From Candidatus Effluviviaceae Genus V sp. (GTDB lineage Bacteria; Joyebacterota; Joyebacteria; Joyebacterales; Joyebacteraceae): DNA of 49,818 nucleotides. Each line of letters opens with the position of its first letter. Position 1 is the stretch's first letter. Made by a program: the position numbers and the translations under genes. Shown in pieces: positions 34,662 through 43,103 of the stretch. The notes under the pieces are model-generated. The model saw only the letters and a program-made list of their open reading frames with translations, was not told where the DNA came from and searched no databases. Location of the stretch: contig WJMD01000108.1 in NCBI GenBank assembly GCA_014728125.1, positions 1-49,818 of the forward strand, written 5' to 3'.

Positions 34662-37167
34662 CCTCTTCCTCTTCGTCTTCGTCGTTCTCTTCCTCTCCGT
34701 CGATCTCGATGTCGGTCTCACCGAACTCGTCGTCGTCCTCCTCCTCATCGTCCTCCTCGTCCTCGTCGTCGAGCTCGTCGTCCTCGAGAAGGGGATCGTA
34801 GCCCTCCTCCTCTTCTTCGAAATCTTCCCCATCGACGCCGTCGGCGTCCTCGTCCGGCCCGTCGTTCCATGCGTCTCCGTCGTCTCCCGGGGCCGCCGCG
34901 GTCGCCACGGCGACCTGCTCGAGGTACTCCGGTCCAACGAGCACGTCGCGCGCCTTCGAGCCCTTGAACGGTCCGACGACGCCGTTCGCTTCCAGGAGGT
35001 CCATCAGACGTCCCGCTCGCGCGTAACCGACGGACAGCTTCCGCTGGAGCATGGACGTGGAGCCCATCTGCGTGCCGACGACGATCTCGACGGCGTCGTC
35101 GTAGAGCTCGTCCTGCTGCGTTGCGGCGATCCGCGCCATCCCCTTGCTGTCCCCGAGGTCGAACAAGTACCTGGGCGGCCCCTGCTTCCTCAGAAACGCC
35201 ACGACTCTGGCGGTTTCCTCGGGCGCTATGTAGGCCCCGTGGAGCCGAACGGGCTCCGGCTTGCCGGTCGGGAGGAAGAGCATGTCGCCGTTGCCGAGGA
35301 GCGTCTCGGCGCCGTTGCGATCGAGCACGGTTCTTGAGTCGGTCATGGAGATCACCCTGAATGCGATCCGTGAGGCGAAGTTCGCCTTGATGACACCCGT
35401 GATGACATCGACCGAAGGTCTCTGTGTTGCGAACACCAGGTGGATGCCGACCGCTCTGGCCATCTGTGCCAGACGCTGGACCGGCGCCTCAACCTCTCTG
35501 GGGGCCCTGACCATCAGGTCGGCGAACTCGTCGACGAAGACGACGATGTGCGGCAGTCTGTGCCTGTCCTCGGGCGCGAGACCGTCGAGTTCGGCCCCCT
35601 CCTCGATCCTCCTGTTGAACCCGTAGATGTCCCTGACGGTCAGCTCCGACAGGATGTCATAGCGCCTGTCCATCTCCGTCACGAGCCACTGCAGGGCCAT
35701 CGCCGCCTCCTTGGCCTCGGTGATGACCGGGGCCAGAAGGTGCGGGATGCCCTCGTAGCGCGGGAGCTCGAGCCGCTTGGGGTCGATCATGAGGAAACGG
35801 ACCTGCTCCGGCGTGGAACGGAAGACGAGGCCCGTGAGAAGGGCGTTCAGACAGATGCTCTTGCCTGACCCGGTCGCGCCGGCCACGAGAAGATGAGGCA
35901 TCTTCGCAAGGTCCGCGCAGGCCACCCTGCCTGTTGTGTCCTTTCCGAGGGCCAGTGGAATCTCGGTCCGCGTTTTCTCGTATGCCTCCGAGGAGAGCGT
36001 GTCCTTGAGATAGACGACCGCCGGGTGCTCGTTCGGGATCTCGATGCCGACCGCGCCGCGTCCGGGAATCGGAGCGATGATGCGGATCGCCGTCGCCCGC
36101 ATCGCGAGGGCGAGGTCGTCCTGAAGATTGGCGATCTGACTGACCTTGACGCCGCGCGCGGGCTCGATCTCGAAGCGTGTGATGACCGGACCGGGGTGGA
36201 CCTGGACGACGGCGGCCTCGACGCCGAAGTCGGCCAGCTTCTCCTCCAGCAGCTTGGAACGCGCCAGCAGCTCGTCCTTCGAGACCTCTCTGTCGGCCTC
36301 GGGTGGGGGGTCGTCCAGCAGCGAGAGCGACGGCAGACGGTATCCCCCCGCCGGCGCCTTCGGTCGTGCCGAGGCGCGGCGCTGCGACGACGATTGTGAC
36401 ACGATTGTCGGTGCCTTCGGCTTCTTCCTGGGCGGGCGCGGTTCGGGTTCGGGGTCAGGCCTCCCGGGCGCGGGTTTCCCTTCAGCGCGTGCGTCGCTGC
36501 TCTTCGGTTCCTTCTTCGTTCGTGACGCTGTCTTCCCGCGCCTCGACTTCTCGCGTTCCGCGCGCCGCTCTGCGCGGCGCTCGCCGACGCGCTCGAACGC
36601 TCCGGCGACCGACGAGCCGGCTCCCATGACCCATCGACCGAAGTCGGCGAGCCGCTCACCGACCTCGCCGAGGTCGAGCTCGGTGGTCAGAAGCGTTATG
36701 ACGACCGCGGCGCCGGCCCCGGCCAGCAGCGTGCCGATGCGGCCGATGTGGCGGGTCCCGAGGTCGGCGATCCACGCCCCGACGACGCCCGTGATCCCCG
36801 CGACGGCGTCTCCCCCGAAGAGATGGATGAGCGAGACGACGATCAGAGAGACGGCCGTCAGGAAGACGCTCCGGAGGGCCAGCGATTCAGCGTCGCCGTC
36901 GACGATGCGGTTCCAGCCCCACAGGATGAAGAGAAGGGGAATGAGCCAGGCGCAGACGCCCAGAAGATCGAAGAGCCAGTTGGAGAGATGACGGTTCGCG
37001 ACGCCGAGCTCGGTGGCCCAGATCTCGGGGCCGAGGCCGTCCGAGACGGCGAAGTAGACATGCGTCCCGAGGGAGACTCCCACGAGGAGTCCGAGGAAAA
37101 GCAGCAGAACGCCGAGAAGCTGGCGTCGCTGGTCGTCCGTCATGTGATCGAAGAGAGCCACGTTCAC
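34645..37167 (-). CDS. ftsK: DNA translocase FtsK with long acidic C-terminal tail
   Basis: Septal DNA pump that resolves chromosomes during division; 840 residues. Four N-terminal membrane helices (within residues 15-160), a short basic/Pro-rich linker with KKPKAPTIV, then the motor: the alpha/beta domain, Walker A VAGATGSGKS with Lys436, Walker B VVFVDEFADLM, and a gamma winged helix (VGYARAGRLMDLLEANGVVG). After the gamma domain, where FtsK/SpoIIIE proteins normally end, about 88 residues follow, of which about 56 are Asp or Glu. The start is GTG 37167 or, six bases on, GTG 37161, which has better spacing to GAGGGAG. Confidence 0.95.
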   Translation of the reverse strand: MNVALFDHMTDDQRRQLLGVLLLFLGLLVGVSLGTHVYFAVSDGLGPEIWATELGVANRHLSNWLFDLLGVCAWLIPLLFILWGWNRIVDGDAESLALRSVFLTAVSLIVVSLIHLFGGDAVAGITGVVGAWIADLGTRHIGRIGTLLAGAGAAVVITLLTTELDLGEVGERLADFGRWVMGAGSSVAGAFERVGERRAERRAEREKSRRGKTASRTKKEPKSSDARAEGKPAPGRPDPEPEPRPPRKKPKAPTIVSQSSSQRRASARPKAPAGGYRLPSLSLLDDPPPEADREVSKDELLARSKLLEEKLADFGVEAAVVQVHPGPVITRFEIEPARGVKVSQIANLQDDLALAMRATAIRIIAPIPGRGAVGIEIPNEHPAVVYLKDTLSSEAYEKTRTEIPLALGKDTTGRVACADLAKMPHLLVAGATGSGKSICLNALLTGLVFRSTPEQVRFLMIDPKRLELPRYEGIPHLLAPVITEAKEAAMALQWLVTEMDRRYDILSELTVRDIYGFNRRIEEGAELDGLAPEDRHRLPHIVVFVDEFADLMVRAPREVEAPVQRLAQMARAVGIHLVFATQRPSVDVITGVIKANFASRIAFRVISMTDSRTVLDRNGAETLLGNGDMLFLPTGKPEPVRLHGAYIAPEETARVVAFLRKQGPPRYLFDLGDSKGMARIAATQQDELYDDAVEIVVGTQMGSTSMLQRKLSVGYARAGRLMDLLEANGVVGPFKGSKARDVLVGPEYLEQVAVATAAAPGDDGDAWNDGPDEDADGVDGEDFEEEEEGYDPLLEDDELDDEDEEDDEEEDDDEFGETDIEIDGEEENDEDEEEEDDEEY

Positions 37168-37195
37168 GCTCCCTCAACGCTGAGGCGGCACGGCG

Positions 37196-37933
37196 TCAGC
37201 GCGGACGCTGGTCGTCTCCCGTGATCCGTCCCTCGATGACGATCGGTACGGAGTTGTACTTGTCGATGTGCGCGCAGAACTCAAGGTCCTGTTCGAAGCC
37301 GAGCTCGGCCAGTCGCCTGCCGTGGGAGGACTCCCTTATCACCTCTCCGACGTCGCTCATCGAGGACGCGGTGGCCCGGGCGGCGACCGCACCGTCGTTC
37401 AGATCCAGTCTGGCCCGCGAGGATCGCCCGAGACGCTCGACGATCTGACCGCCGCAGACGAAGTCCTCGAGCGCAAGCTGTCCGGAGTTCCCCGCGCACA
37501 GCACCACGACGCGCTTCGACCTGGATGCCACGATGTACTTGACGACGGCCGATATGTTCAGGAAGCAGCCGATCACGATCTCCTTCGCGGCCCCCGACAA
37601 CGTGATCGCTGAGGTGCCGTTGGTCGTCGACAGGATGAGCGTCTTCTTCCTGACGGCCTTGCCGGCGTACTCGAGCGGCGAGTTGCCGAGATCGAATCCC
37701 TCGATCTTCTTCCCCTCGCGTTCGCCGCCGAGGAGACTCTTCTTGCGCTCGAGCGTCTGCAGGAGCCGCGTGGCATCCTCGACATCGGCGACAGGTATGA
37801 CGCGTTCGACGCCGTTCTCCCACGCCTGCACGATCGTGCTCGATGCTCTGAGGACATCCACCATGACGACCAGGCTGCCCTTGACGTGGGCCTCGGCGAT
37901 CTCGTCGGTCCTCGTGTAGAGGCAGAGCTCCAT
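37196..37933 (-). CDS. comB: ComB family, probable 2-phosphosulfolactate phosphatase
   Basis: 245 residues matching the ComB family: VVMVDVLRASSTIVQAWENG, FDLGNSPLEY, LSTTNGTSAI, VVVLCAGNSGQLALEDFVCGG with conserved metal and substrate residues. In methanogens ComB dephosphorylates 2-phosphosulfolactate in coenzyme M synthesis; bacterial homologues are widespread and mostly of unknown role. No other coenzyme M or sulfolactate gene is visible. ATG 37933 is nine bases after accC with GAGGGAT upstream, so it belongs to the efp-acc operon. This comB is unrelated to the competence genes of the same name. Confidence 0.88.
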   Translation of the reverse strand: MELCLYTRTDEIAEAHVKGSLVVMVDVLRASSTIVQAWENGVERVIPVADVEDATRLLQTLERKKSLLGGEREGKKIEGFDLGNSPLEYAGKAVRKKTLILSTTNGTSAITLSGAAKEIVIGCFLNISAVVKYIVASRSKRVVVLCAGNSGQLALEDFVCGGQIVERLGRSSRARLDLNDGAVAARATASSMSDVGEVIRESSHGRRLAELGFEQDLEFCAHIDKYNSVPIVIEGRITGDDQRPR

Positions 37934-37942
37934 GATGATCCC

Positions 37943-39295
37943 TCAGACCTTCGCGGAGGCCAGGCGCCTCCGCTCGAGTGTTCCCGTGTCAAAGCGTCCC
38001 GACACGAAGTCGGCGTCCTCCATCATCGTCCTGTGGAACGGGATCGTCGTCGGCAGCCCGTCGATCACGAACTCGTCGAGCGCTCTCCGCATTCTGGCGA
38101 TGGCCTCGTCCCTCGTGTTTCCGTACGACAGGAGCTTGGCGATCATCGAGTCGTAGTACGGAGGGATGTCGTATCCGCTGTAGACGTGCGTGTCAACGCG
38201 GATGCCCGGGCCACCCGGCACGTAGAAGTCGGATACGTGACCCGGCCTCGGAGCGAAGTCGTGCTCGGGATCCTCCGCGTTGATCCTGCACTCGATCGCG
38301 TGGCCCCTGATCTCCACGTCGTCCTGGCCGAACGGAAGAGCGTCGCCCGACGCGACGCGCAGCTGTTCCTTGATGAGATCGACGCCCGTCACGAGCTCCG
38401 TCACCGGATGCTCGACCTGGATCCGCGTGTTCATCTCCATGAAGTAGAAGGAACCGTCCTCCGTCAGGAGGAACTCGACCGTTCCCGCGCTCTGGTAGCC
38501 GACCGAGGCCGCTCCCTTCGTCGCCGCCTCTCCCATGCGCCGCCTGAGATCCTCGTCCACGGCGGGCGATGGAGACTCCTCGATGAGCTTCTGATGCCGG
38601 CGCTGGATGGAGCAGTCGCGCTCTCCCAGATGGACCACGTTGCCCGTGCTGTCGCCCAGGACCTGCAGCTCGACGTGGCGGGGGTTGACGATCAGCTTCT
38701 CCAGGTAGAGCTCGTCGTTCCCGAAGGCCGCCTCGGCCTCGGCGCGTGCCATCCTGAGCCCGGTCTCGAGCTCCTCGGGGTCGGCGGCCATCCTCATGCC
38801 CTTGCCGCCCCCTCCGGCCGAGGCCTTGATCATGATCGGATAGCCCAGCTCCCGGGCTGTGTCCGCGGCCTCGTCGTTCGTCACGGCCCCGTGGCTTCCG
38901 GGTATGATCGGCACCCCCGCGGCGCTCATCGCCCGCCGGGCGCTGGCCTTGTCGCCCATCATCCTCATCATGTCCGCGGAGGGACCGATGAAGACGAGAT
39001 CGTGCGTCTCGCACATCTCGGCGAAATCGGCGTTCTCAGCGAGGAAGCCGTAGCCGGGATGCACCGCCTCGGCGCCGGTCAGCTCGCACGCCGCCAGAAT
39101 GCCCCGCACGTCCAGATAGCTCCTGGCGGCCGGCGCCGGTCCGATGCAGACCGCCTCGTCGGCGAACTTCACATGAAGCGCCCGCTCGTCGGCCTCGGAG
39201 TGGACGGCCACGGTCGCGATGCCGAGTTCCTTGCACGCCCGCATCACGCGCAGCGCGATCTCGCCTCGGTTGGCTACCAGTATCTTCCGGAACAT
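37943..39295 (-). CDS. accC: Acetyl-CoA carboxylase, biotin carboxylase subunit
   Basis: ATP-dependent carboxylation of the biotin on AccB, first step of fatty-acid synthesis. 450 residues, full length: [20 protein letters not shown] at the start, ATP-grasp glycine loop [29 protein letters not shown], the catalytic [14 protein letters not shown] and [16 protein letters not shown] 39295 lies 34 bases after accB with GAGGTGCGG upstream. The carboxyltransferase genes accA and accD are not in the window. Confidence 0.97.
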   Translation of the reverse strand: MFRKILVANRGEIALRVMRACKELGIATVAVHSEADERALHVKFADEAVCIGPAPAARSYLDVRGILAACELTGAEAVHPGYGFLAENADFAEMCETHDLVFIGPSADMMRMMGDKASARRAMSAAGVPIIPGSHGAVTNDEAADTARELGYPIMIKASAGGGGKGMRMAADPEELETGLRMARAEAEAAFGNDELYLEKLIVNPRHVELQVLGDSTGNVVHLGERDCSIQRRHQKLIEESPSPAVDEDLRRRMGEAATKGAASVGYQSAGTVEFLLTEDGSFYFMEMNTRIQVEHPVTELVTGVDLIKEQLRVASGDALPFGQDDVEIRGHAIECRINAEDPEHDFAPRPGHVSDFYVPGGPGIRVDTHVYSGYDIPPYYDSMIAKLLSYGNTRDEAIARMRRALDEFVIDGLPTTIPFHRTMMEDADFVSGRFDTGTLERRRLASAKV

Positions 39296-39329
39296 GGGTC
39301 CGCACCTCGCGCGGAAGGGATGGCGGAGG

Positions 39330-39791
39330 TCAGTCCGGCTGTACGAGGAAGAGCGTCTGGCCGTACTCGACCGGCTGAGCGTTCTCGACCTCGATGCGAG
39401 CGACGGTCCCGGAGACCTCGGACTCGATCTCGTTCATCAGCTTCATGGCCTCCACAATGCACACGACCTGCCCCTTGCTGACGCGGTCTCCCTGGCGCAC
39501 GTAAGCAGGTGACTCGGGCGACGACGACTCGTAGAAGGTGCCGACCATCGGCGAGACGATCGGTACGAGGTCCGAGTCCTCTCCCGGCTCGGCTTCGGCC
39601 GCGGCCGGAGCCGGCGCGGGCGAAGGCGCGGCGACCGGGGGCGCCGCAGGAACGGCCGCAGGTACGTCAGGGGCCGCCGTCCGGCTCCCCTTGACGATCC
39701 GCACGGAGGAGAACAGGTTTCTGATCGAGAGCTCCGTCACCTCGCTGTCCTCGACCAGTCTGATCAGTTCCTCGAGCTGCTTCCTGTCCAT
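39330..39791 (-). CDS. accB: Acetyl-CoA carboxylase, biotin carboxyl carrier protein
   Basis: 153 residues. An N-terminal helical part ([17 protein letters not shown]), a Pro/Ala-rich flexible linker (about 40-72) and the biotinyl domain with the biotin-accepting Lys117 in [10 protein letters not shown]; the thumb sequence [14 protein letters not shown] is conserved. ATG 39791 follows GGAGGCCGG; the frame is open further upstream but runs into efp antisense to nothing recognisable. It forms the usual efp-accB-accC trio. Confidence 0.96.
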   Translation of the reverse strand: MDRKQLEELIRLVEDSEVTELSIRNLFSSVRIVKGSRTAAPDVPAAVPAAPPVAAPSPAPAPAAAEAEPGEDSDLVPIVSPMVGTFYESSSPESPAYVRQGDRVSKGQVVCIVEAMKLMNEIESEVSGTVARIEVENAQPVEYGQTLFLVQPD

Positions 39792-39816
39792 CCGGCCTCC
39801 AGATCGGTGCTCTTGC

Positions 39817-40371
39817 CTAGACCCTCGAGACGTACTCACCGGTCCTGGTGTCGATGCGAAGGACGTCGCCCTCCTCGATGAAGAGCGGCACCTGGATGAC
39901 GGCGCCCGTCTCCATCGTCGCGGGCTTCGTGCCGCCCGAGACCGTGTCACCCTTGACGCCGGGGTCCGTTTTCTTGACAGCAAGCTCAACATGGGTCGGG
40001 AGCTCTATGATGATGGGCTCCGCGCCCTCGAACAGCATCTCGACCTCGAGATTCTCCTTGAGGTAGGCGGCGTTGTCGCCGACGGTCTCCGGCGGCAGGT
40101 CCAGCTGCTCGAACGTGTCCATCTTCATGAAGTGGAAGAAGTCATCCCTGTAGAGGAACTGGACCTTCGATCGCTCGAGGCGGACGTCGTCGACCTTCTC
40201 CCCGGCCCGCCAGGTGACGTCGAGGACCTTGCCGGTCTTGATCTCCTTGAGCTTGCTTCTGACGAACGCGCTGCCCTTGCCCGGCTTGACATGAAGGAAC
40301 TCGACGATCGAGTAGAGCTTTCCGTCCTTGCGGATGACCATTCCGTTGTAGAAGTCGTTGCTGGTAGCCAT
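39817..40371 (-). CDS. efp: Translation elongation factor P
   Basis: Relieves ribosome stalling at polyproline stretches. 184 residues in three beta-barrel domains. The tip loop of domain I reads [11 protein letters not shown], placing a lysine at the position that is post-translationally modified in many bacteria; no modification gene is visible here. The final domain ends with [23 protein letters not shown], the family signature. ATG 40371 follows GGAACCGGAAG; the frame continues upstream across the promoter. First gene of the long operon. Confidence 0.96.
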   Translation of the reverse strand: MATSNDFYNGMVIRKDGKLYSIVEFLHVKPGKGSAFVRSKLKEIKTGKVLDVTWRAGEKVDDVRLERSKVQFLYRDDFFHFMKMDTFEQLDLPPETVGDNAAYLKENLEVEMLFEGAEPIIIELPTHVELAVKKTDPGVKGDTVSGGTKPATMETGAVIQVPLFIEEGDVLRIDTRTGEYVSRV

Positions 40372-40420
40372 GTTCTTCCGGTTCCTTGCGCGGTTGCTGT
40401 GCCTGTTCCTGAACAGATGA

Positions 40421-40449
40421 ACGATACTAGGGAACGCCCGGACCGTCAA
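40421..40449 (-). promoter_or_regulatory. Promoter of the efp-accBC-...-comF operon
   Basis: TTGACG (40449-40444), 17-bp spacer and TATCGT (40426-40421) on the minus strand, giving a start near 40414 and a ~40-base leader before efp. It is the only good promoter seen ahead of the long same-strand run. Confidence 0.6.
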
Positions 40450-40493
40450 CTCCGTTGTCCCCGTCGCCGACGCGGGTTCCGATGCCCGTGAGG

Positions 40494-40558
40494 CTCCGCC
40501 GAACGGAGAGACCGCCGGGCGTATCCGGCGGCCGCTATCCTCCGGGCGTGATGCCCGG
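40494..40558 (-). terminator. Cluster of three GC hairpins after the TPR gene
   Basis: Past the stop of the TPR gene (40564) the minus strand contains CCGGGC-ATCAC-GCCCGG (40558-40542), CCGCCGG-ATACGC-CCGGCGG (40531-40512, followed by TCTCTCCGTT) and CTCCG-TTCGG-CGGAG (40508-40494). They separate the gene from the efp promoter and probably terminate transcription, though no long T-run is present. Confidence 0.45.
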
Positions 40559-40563
40559 GACCT

Positions 40564-41193
40564 CTATCGCCCGGCCGATGCCGCCTCGCCCGCGAGCTCG
40601 GCGTCGGCGGAGCGCTTCCTGTAGGTCTCGAGGCGCTCTCTGGCCTTCCTGTCGTCCGGGTCCCGTTCCACAAGCATCTCGCAGACGCCGATGGCGCGTT
40701 GCAGGAGACCCTGCCTGGCGTAGATCTCCGCCAGCGTCAGCGTGGCGATGCCGCCCTCCGGAGGCGACTGGCCGGGTCCGCGCGGCTCAAGGAAGAGCTC
40801 CGAGAGATGAGCGAGTTCCTCGGAGAGCGTCCCGGCGTGGGGCGGCTCCGGCTCCTCGACTGGAGGTGGGGCCGGCGCGTCGCTGCGGCTCTCATCGAGG
40901 GCCGCCATCGCCTCGAGGTTCTCAGGGTCGAGTGTCAGGGCGTCTCGGTAGGTCCGGCGCGCGCCCTCGGTATCCCCCGTGTCGCTCAGCGCGCGGGCCA
41001 GCGCGATCCGCACGGCGACGTGCCGCGGCAGCGCCCCGGCGGCCTCTCTGGCCACCCGCACGGCGTCTTCCGGACGTCCCTGAAGACGATACGCCTCGGC
41101 AAGTGACGCCGCCGTCCGGCCGCGTCCCTCCGCCTCCTGAAGCTCCTCCAGGTGCGCTACGACACCGTTCAACGACTCGGGTTCGAGCGTCAT
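40564..41193 (-). CDS. TPR-repeat protein, function unknown
   Basis: 209 residues, no signal peptide, so cytoplasmic. Tetratricopeptide-like pairs of helices occur at about residues 18-90 (AASLAEAYRLQGRPEDAVRV, then LARALSDTGDTEGARRTY) and again at about 150-190 (LTLAEIYARQGLLQRAIGV), separated by an acidic Pro-rich linker containing PPPVEEPEPP. Such proteins act as protein-interaction scaffolds; the partner is not known. ATG 41193 is preceded by GGGAAC at about ten bases. It has its own promoter (41255-41283) and is separated from efp by hairpins. Confidence 0.82.
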   Translation of the reverse strand: MTLEPESLNGVVAHLEELQEAEGRGRTAASLAEAYRLQGRPEDAVRVAREAAGALPRHVAVRIALARALSDTGDTEGARRTYRDALTLDPENLEAMAALDESRSDAPAPPPVEEPEPPHAGTLSEELAHLSELFLEPRGPGQSPPEGGIATLTLAEIYARQGLLQRAIGVCEMLVERDPDDRKARERLETYRKRSADAELAGEAASAGR

Positions 41194-41254
41194 GGCAACA
41201 TGTTCCCACAGTGTGCCGGGTTGAAGCACGACCGGGTCCCTGACCGCCCGGCGG

Positions 41255-41283
41255 AAGATATCAGAACGGCTTCGCTTTGTCAA
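41255..41283 (-). promoter_or_regulatory. Promoter of the TPR gene
   Basis: TTGACA (41283-41278), 17-bp spacer and TATCTT (41260-41255) on the minus strand. It lies in the gap after the DUF4837-like gene; transcription would begin about 55 bases before the ATG at 41193. Confidence 0.65.
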
Positions 41284-41299
41284 GGTTGCCGGGTTGTCG

Positions 41300-42286
41300 T
41301 CAGTCCCCGGTCCGGAAGGTCCTGACAATGGCCTCCAGGTTCCGCATCAGGGCCGTCTTGTCGAAGCTCGGGGCGAAGAGACTTGCGTCGACCAGGTAGA
41401 CCCTCCCCTGTTCCGGCACGGCGAAGCAGTACGAGACGAACGGACCTCCGCCGACCAGCTCCGTGTTGGCCCACCATCCTCTGAGCCGCACGGCCCGCCG
41501 ACCGGCCAGGCGGGCCGTCTCTGCAGAGAACGGTCGCCTTCGTTCGATCTCGTCTCCGTCCAGGTACTTCACCGACAGTTCCTGGCGCCAGGCCGTTGCG
41601 GCATCCTCGGTCACGTCGGCTGCGTCTCCCTGCCTCCAGGCGACGAACACCGTTCTGTCGGGTCTCGTGCGGCGGAAGAAAGCGAACGGTTCGCCCTCCT
41701 GCGTCGTGAACAGCTCATACTGGTCGGGCAGGCAAAGCGACCACCCGAATCGCTCGATGAGGGCCGCGGCCCTCCGGTCCGCCTCCCCTGTCGAGCAGAG
41801 GTTCCGGGCGAGTCGACGCTCCGAGACGAGTTCGATCTCCAAGATGATCCCCGCGGCGCGCTCTTTGAGAAAGGCCACGACCGACTTCTCGTCCGGGCCG
41901 ACGACCGCCGCGGCCACCTGTCCCTCGGCCCACACATCGGTTGCGATGACGAACTCCGGGGGCGCGCCCCGCTCGAGGCCTTCGAACCGCCGCTCGGCGA
42001 ACGCGCCGAGTTCGTCCTCCCAGGTGCCCACCAGCAGGAGGTGTCGCCGGTTGGTGACGCGCTTGATCTGGTCGAGCGTCCGGACCGTCGATGCGAACAC
42101 GGGCTCGTCGAGCAGCCAGGCGACGGGTTGCTCGGCCACCCCGACGGCCGTTCGCACAAGACGGTCGGACGCGCCTCCGGCGGTCACGATGACGAGGTCG
42201 TCGCTCTCGCCGACCGCCGAGATCGTGGGGCCGGAACAGGACACCATCAACAGGAGGGCCGGCAGCAGACAGATGATGCGTCTCAT
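41300..42286 (-). CDS. Putative lipoprotein, DUF4837-like
   Basis: 328 residues with a lipoprotein signal (MRRIICLLPALLLMVSCSG). The layout resembles DUF4837 lipoproteins of Bacteroidota: a first part beginning ESDDLVIVTAGGASDRLV, a middle with RHLLLVGTWEDE, and a second half with tryptophan-rich strands (RLRGWWANTELVGGGPFVSYCF). Function of that family is not known; the assignment itself is moderate. ATG 42286 has AAGGAG ten bases upstream, overlapping the last codons of the LolB-like gene, so the two are coupled. Third gene of the TPR-lipoprotein-lipoprotein operon from 44.35 kb. Confidence 0.7.
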   Translation of the reverse strand: MRRIICLLPALLLMVSCSGPTISAVGESDDLVIVTAGGASDRLVRTAVGVAEQPVAWLLDEPVFASTVRTLDQIKRVTNRRHLLLVGTWEDELGAFAERRFEGLERGAPPEFVIATDVWAEGQVAAAVVGPDEKSVVAFLKERAAGIILEIELVSERRLARNLCSTGEADRRAAALIERFGWSLCLPDQYELFTTQEGEPFAFFRRTRPDRTVFVAWRQGDAADVTEDAATAWRQELSVKYLDGDEIERRRPFSAETARLAGRRAVRLRGWWANTELVGGGPFVSYCFAVPEQGRVYLVDASLFAPSFDKTALMRNLEAIVRTFRTGD

Positions 42287-42290
42287 GGTT

Positions 42291-43103
42291 CTACTCCTTG
42301 TCCCCGAAGAGGTCGCGCCACGAGAGCAGCCGCGCTCCCGGCGGGACGGGAAGCGCATGCCGCCCGCGGTCGACGCCCTCGGCCGCACGGAACGTCTCGA
42401 ACTCGAGCCTCATCCGCGTCTCGTTCGTTGTGCCCTCGCGGGCCACGACGCTCATGACCCTCGGACACGGCGGGGCGTCCTTCCACCCGTGTCCCTCGTA
42501 GCGGATCGTCACCTCGTCGAACGCGTCCGGGTCGCCTGCTCTGATGCCTGTGACGACCCCGCTTTCGCCGGCCATGGTGAGCTCGATCGGCGATCCGCCG
42601 AGGGTGCCCCGAAGCACCAGCGCATCGCCCTCGGTCCTGATCATCGCCCCTTCGATCGACTCGACGAGAGAGGCGTCCGGAAACCCGGTCGCGAGCGAGG
42701 CCGCGCCCTCGAGGGCGGGGAAACCGAAGATCTGATCGAAGCAGCCTCGCACCTCGATCACCCGCGCCGGGAAGTAGGCTCTCGCACACGCGCCCTCGAC
42801 GAGGATGAGCGAGTTGAGGGCGCTTCCGAACCCCACGAGGTCGGGACGGATGTCGAGCCGGAGCCACGACGGTCCGCTCTGGAGGAGCGCGAACCCGAAG
42901 CGCAGGGTTCTCCCGGAGACCGTCATCTGTCCTGTACCGGTCGCTCTGACTGCCTCGACGTCTGACAGCGGCTCGTAGATCCTCTCCGCGAGGTCGCTGA
43001 GCTCGACGTCATCGAGGGGCCTGAGCGCGCCGGGCGGCGGGCCGCATCCGGTGCAGACGAGCGCGGCGATGAACGCCGTCGCGATCAGGAGCGCGGCTCT
43101 CAC
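42291..43103 (-). CDS. Putative outer-membrane lipoprotein, LolB/DUF4292-like
   Basis: 270 residues with lipoprotein signal ending ALVCTGC. The mature sequence begins PPPGALRPLDDVELSDLA and continues with beta strands such as TGTGQMTVSGRTLRFGFALL and SWLRLDIRPDL, in the manner of LolA/LolB-fold lipoproteins (LolB, DUF4292). A receptor role for lipoproteins delivered by LolA is possible but unproven. The start GTG 43103 overlaps the stop of the TPR gene (GTGA) and has AGGAGG seven bases upstream. Confidence 0.7.
   Translation of the reverse strand: MRAALLIATAFIAALVCTGCGPPPGALRPLDDVELSDLAERIYEPLSDVEAVRATGTGQMTVSGRTLRFGFALLQSGPSWLRLDIRPDLVGFGSALNSLILVEGACARAYFPARVIEVRGCFDQIFGFPALEGAASLATGFPDASLVESIEGAMIRTEGDALVLRGTLGGSPIELTMAGESGVVTGIRAGDPDAFDEVTIRYEGHGWKDAPPCPRVMSVVAREGTTNETRMRLEFETFRAAEGVDRGRHALPVPPGARLLSWRDLFGDKE

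Noticed and set aside
34662-34937. N-terminal extension of lolA through a Thr/Arg/Ser-rich stretch
   Set aside because: It is the out-of-frame reading of the GAG/GAC-rich acidic tail of ftsK; the signal peptide and SD place the start at 34661.
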